Source of the DNA: Cytobacillus solani
GTDB taxonomy: Bacteria > Bacillota > Bacilli > Bacillales > Cytobacillaceae
Assembly (NCBI RefSeq): GCF_001420595.1
Contig: NZ_LJIX01000006.1
Span: 3,891,058-3,955,057, forward strand
DNA: 64,000 nt
Direction of reading: 5' to 3'
Below, piece by piece: positions 62,429-64,000 of the stretch. The notes below the pieces were generated by a model. That model searched no databases. It had not been told where the DNA came from and saw nothing but the letters and a program-made list of their open reading frames with translations. The stretch's first letter is position 1. Each line of letters begins with the position of its first letter. The position numbers and the translations under genes are program-made.

Positions 62429-64000
62429 TAGTGACCTGGATTTATATTCCAAATATCTTTTGCGTACTCTTTAATGGTACGATCACTAGAAAAATAGCCA
62501 GATCCTGCAATATTCATTAAGCTCATTTTTCTCCATTGATTTTGATTTTCATAAACCTTGCCGGCCTGTGCTTGTATAGCCGAATATGAATCGAAGTCCC
62601 TTAGGACAAAATATTGATCATTCTCGATGAGCAAGGAATCAAAAATGGGTTCAAACTCATTATCTGAATCCGGGAAAAAACCATTTGTTAGCTGATCCAT
62701 TACTTGTCGGATTCGCTTATCATGATAATAATATTCCATTGAGTGATAGCCGCCATTTTGATCATAATTTAATACTTGCTCTGCAGGGAGCCCAAAAATA
62801 AATATATTGTCAGCCCCCGCCTTTTCCTTCATTTCAATATTGGCTCCATCAAGTGTCCCAACGGTAATCGCCCCATTCATCATAAACTTCATATTCCCAG
62901 TTCCAGATGCTTCTTTACTAGCCGTTGATATTTGCTCACTTATATCTGCAGATGGGAATATCTCTTCTGCAAGTGATACTCGGTAATTTTCAAGGAAAAC
63001 AACCTTAAGTCGTTCATTTGTGCGTACATCCTTATTTACCTTATCAGCTACCGTATGAATTAATTTAATAATTTTCTTTGCATAATAATAACCAGGGGAT
63101 GCCTTCGCACCAAAAATAAACGTGCGTGGGTGCATTTGAAAGGTTGAATCTTCCTTTAGCCTATTATATAAATACATCACATGAAGAATATTTAAAAGCT
63201 GTCTTTTGTAAGCATGCAGACGCTTCACTTGAATATCAAATATCGATTCAGTATTTATAGACATTCCTGTTTGCATCGTAATCCTATCAGCAAGCCTTCG
63301 TTTATTATGCTGTTTAACTCTTGATAGCTGCTCAAGAAATGAGAAATCCTCTTTAAATTGCGCAAGCATACATAAACGCTCAGGTTCACGAATCCACTTA
63401 TCCCCAATACCTTCTGTAATTAATTTCGCAAGGAGAGGATTCGCTTTTAACAGCCATCTTCTATGGGTAATTCCATTTGTTTTATTATTGAATTTTTGTG
63501 GGAAGATTTGATAGAAATTGTTCATTTCTCTTATTTTTAAAATTTCTGTATGAAGTGCGGCTACCCCATTGACACTATAACTGCCTACAAGTGCTAGATG
63601 GGCCATTTTAATCTCATGATGAGCGATAATAGCCATACGCTCAATATGCTGCCAGTCACCAGGATACTGATCCCAGAGCAAACGGCAAAAGCGTTCATTG
63701 ATTTCTTCCACTATCATGTAAATACGCGGCAATAATGGCTGGAAAATTCGGACGGGCCATTTTTCAAGTGCTTCGGATAAGGTTGTATGATTGGTATAGG
63801 ATATCGTATTTATTGTGATTTCCCACGCATCATTCCAGCTCATGTCCTCCTCATCAAGCAAAACCCTCATTAGCTCTGGTATAGCCAGCACTGGATGTGT
63901 ATCATTAATATGAATCGCTATATGTTGAGAAAGTGAATATAAGTCGCCAACTTGTTTTCGAAAGGACCGAATAATCGACCGGATACTTGCTGAAACGAGA
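62425..64000 (-). CDS. glgP: Glycogen phosphorylase, C-terminal portion
   Basis: The gene enters from the right edge; about 525 codons are present. The segment AIHINDTHPVLAIPELMRVL, the core KTNGITHRRWL, KRLHAYKRQLLN and the PLP-lysine region ASGTGNMKFMMNGAITVGTLDGANIE are all GT35 phosphorylase signatures. The enzyme releases glucose-1-phosphate from glycogen. The frame is open to the window end, so the N-terminus is outside. Confidence 0.95.
   Translation of the reverse strand, partial: LVSASIRSIIRSFRKQVGDLYSLSQHIAIHINDTHPVLAIPELMRVLLDEEDMSWNDAWEITINTISYTNHTTLSEALEKWPVRIFQPLLPRIYMIVEEINERFCRLLWDQYPGDWQHIERMAIIAHHEIKMAHLALVGSYSVNGVAALHTEILKIREMNNFYQIFPQKFNNKTNGITHRRWLLKANPLLAKLITEGIGDKWIREPERLCMLAQFKEDFSFLEQLSRVKQHNKRRLADRITMQTGMSINTESIFDIQVKRLHAYKRQLLNILHVMYLYNRLKEDSTFQMHPRTFIFGAKASPGYYYAKKIIKLIHTVADKVNKDVRTNERLKVVFLENYRVSLAEEIFPSADISEQISTASKEASGTGNMKFMMNGAITVGTLDGANIEMKEKAGADNIFIFGLPAEQVLNYDQNGGYHSMEYYYHDKRIRQVMDQLTNGFFPDSDNEFEPIFDSLLIENDQYFVLRDFDSYSAIQAQAGKVYENQNQWRKMSLMNIAGSGYFSSDRTIKEYAKDIWNINPGHY

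Overview
The window is about 64 kb of low-GC Gram-positive DNA. Gene content and order follow the 'yt' region of Bacillus subtilis (ytfP, ytwF-leuS, ytzC, ytqA-ytqB, ytpB-ytpA, ytoA, metK, pckA, ytmA, ytlACD, asnB, ytkD, dps, luxS, yidD, ytiB, menFDHBE, menA). Strong Shine-Dalgarno sites, TTG/GTG starts, a T-box, a SAM-I riboswitch, Zur boxes, a sigma-B promoter and the sporulation protein Cse60 all point to a spore-forming Bacillaceae species. The backbone is interrupted by accessory blocks that B. subtilis lacks.

Layout. 1-1565 (minus): a small sulfur-relay operon (TusA-like, DsrE-like, a TusA-OsmC fusion, a MetE C-terminal-domain protein cut by the window edge). 1848-8090: ytfP, a 51-bp tandem-repeat array, cse60, a LysR regulator, a rhodanese, and leuS under a Leu T-box. 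8199-12035 (minus): a 3-hydroxybutyrate module made of a sigma-54 activator, a perfect -24/-12 promoter with three dyad operators, a GntP-type permease and a 3-hydroxybutyrate dehydrogenase. 12165-13824: an unknown gene and an MFS exporter.

14159-23840 (minus) is the most unusual block: a 13-gene cluster coding for cytochrome c maturation System I (CcmE, F, a CcmH-like protein, a CcmI-like protein, A, B, C, D and a CcmG/ResA-like thioredoxin) followed by nrfH-nrfA, the menaquinol-linked ammonia-forming nitrite reductase. Model Bacillus species use System II, so System I is unexpected. The CcmE carries Cys instead of His at the heme-attachment site and the CcmH-like protein lacks the CxxC motif. 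A perfect TGTGA-N6-TCACA (FNR-type) dyad precedes the cluster. The system would let the cell respire nitrite to ammonium, fed by the menaquinone pathway encoded at 53-61 kb.

24-39 kb is conserved core: tRNA wobble modification (ytqA/ytqB), the sesquarterpene and lipase genes ytpB/ytpA, metK with its S-box, pckA, an ABC importer and asnB. 39-48 kb: glnA just upstream of asnB, dapL-dapF (aminotransferase route to meso-diaminopimelate), then accessory genes (GNAT, glycosyltransferase-like, MFS, AraC) before ytkD. 48-53 kb: lipoprotein, dps, luxS, yidD, carbonic anhydrase and a Zur-regulated zinc-binding lipoprotein. 53.5-61.4 kb: menaquinone biosynthesis, in which menH and menB form one uninterrupted reading frame with an internal ribosome binding site for menB. 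The window ends with a dimethylargininase-family enzyme and the 3' part of glgP.

Non-coding features stand out. Three intergenic tandem arrays of unrelated sequence share a period of 50-52 bp (3.2, 40.5 and 55.1 kb), a fourth has a period of 20-21 bp (34.3 kb), and two intergenic elements of about 120 and 275 nt are built from nested or multiple hairpins (19.0 and 27.5 kb). No tRNA, rRNA, insertion sequence or CRISPR array was seen.
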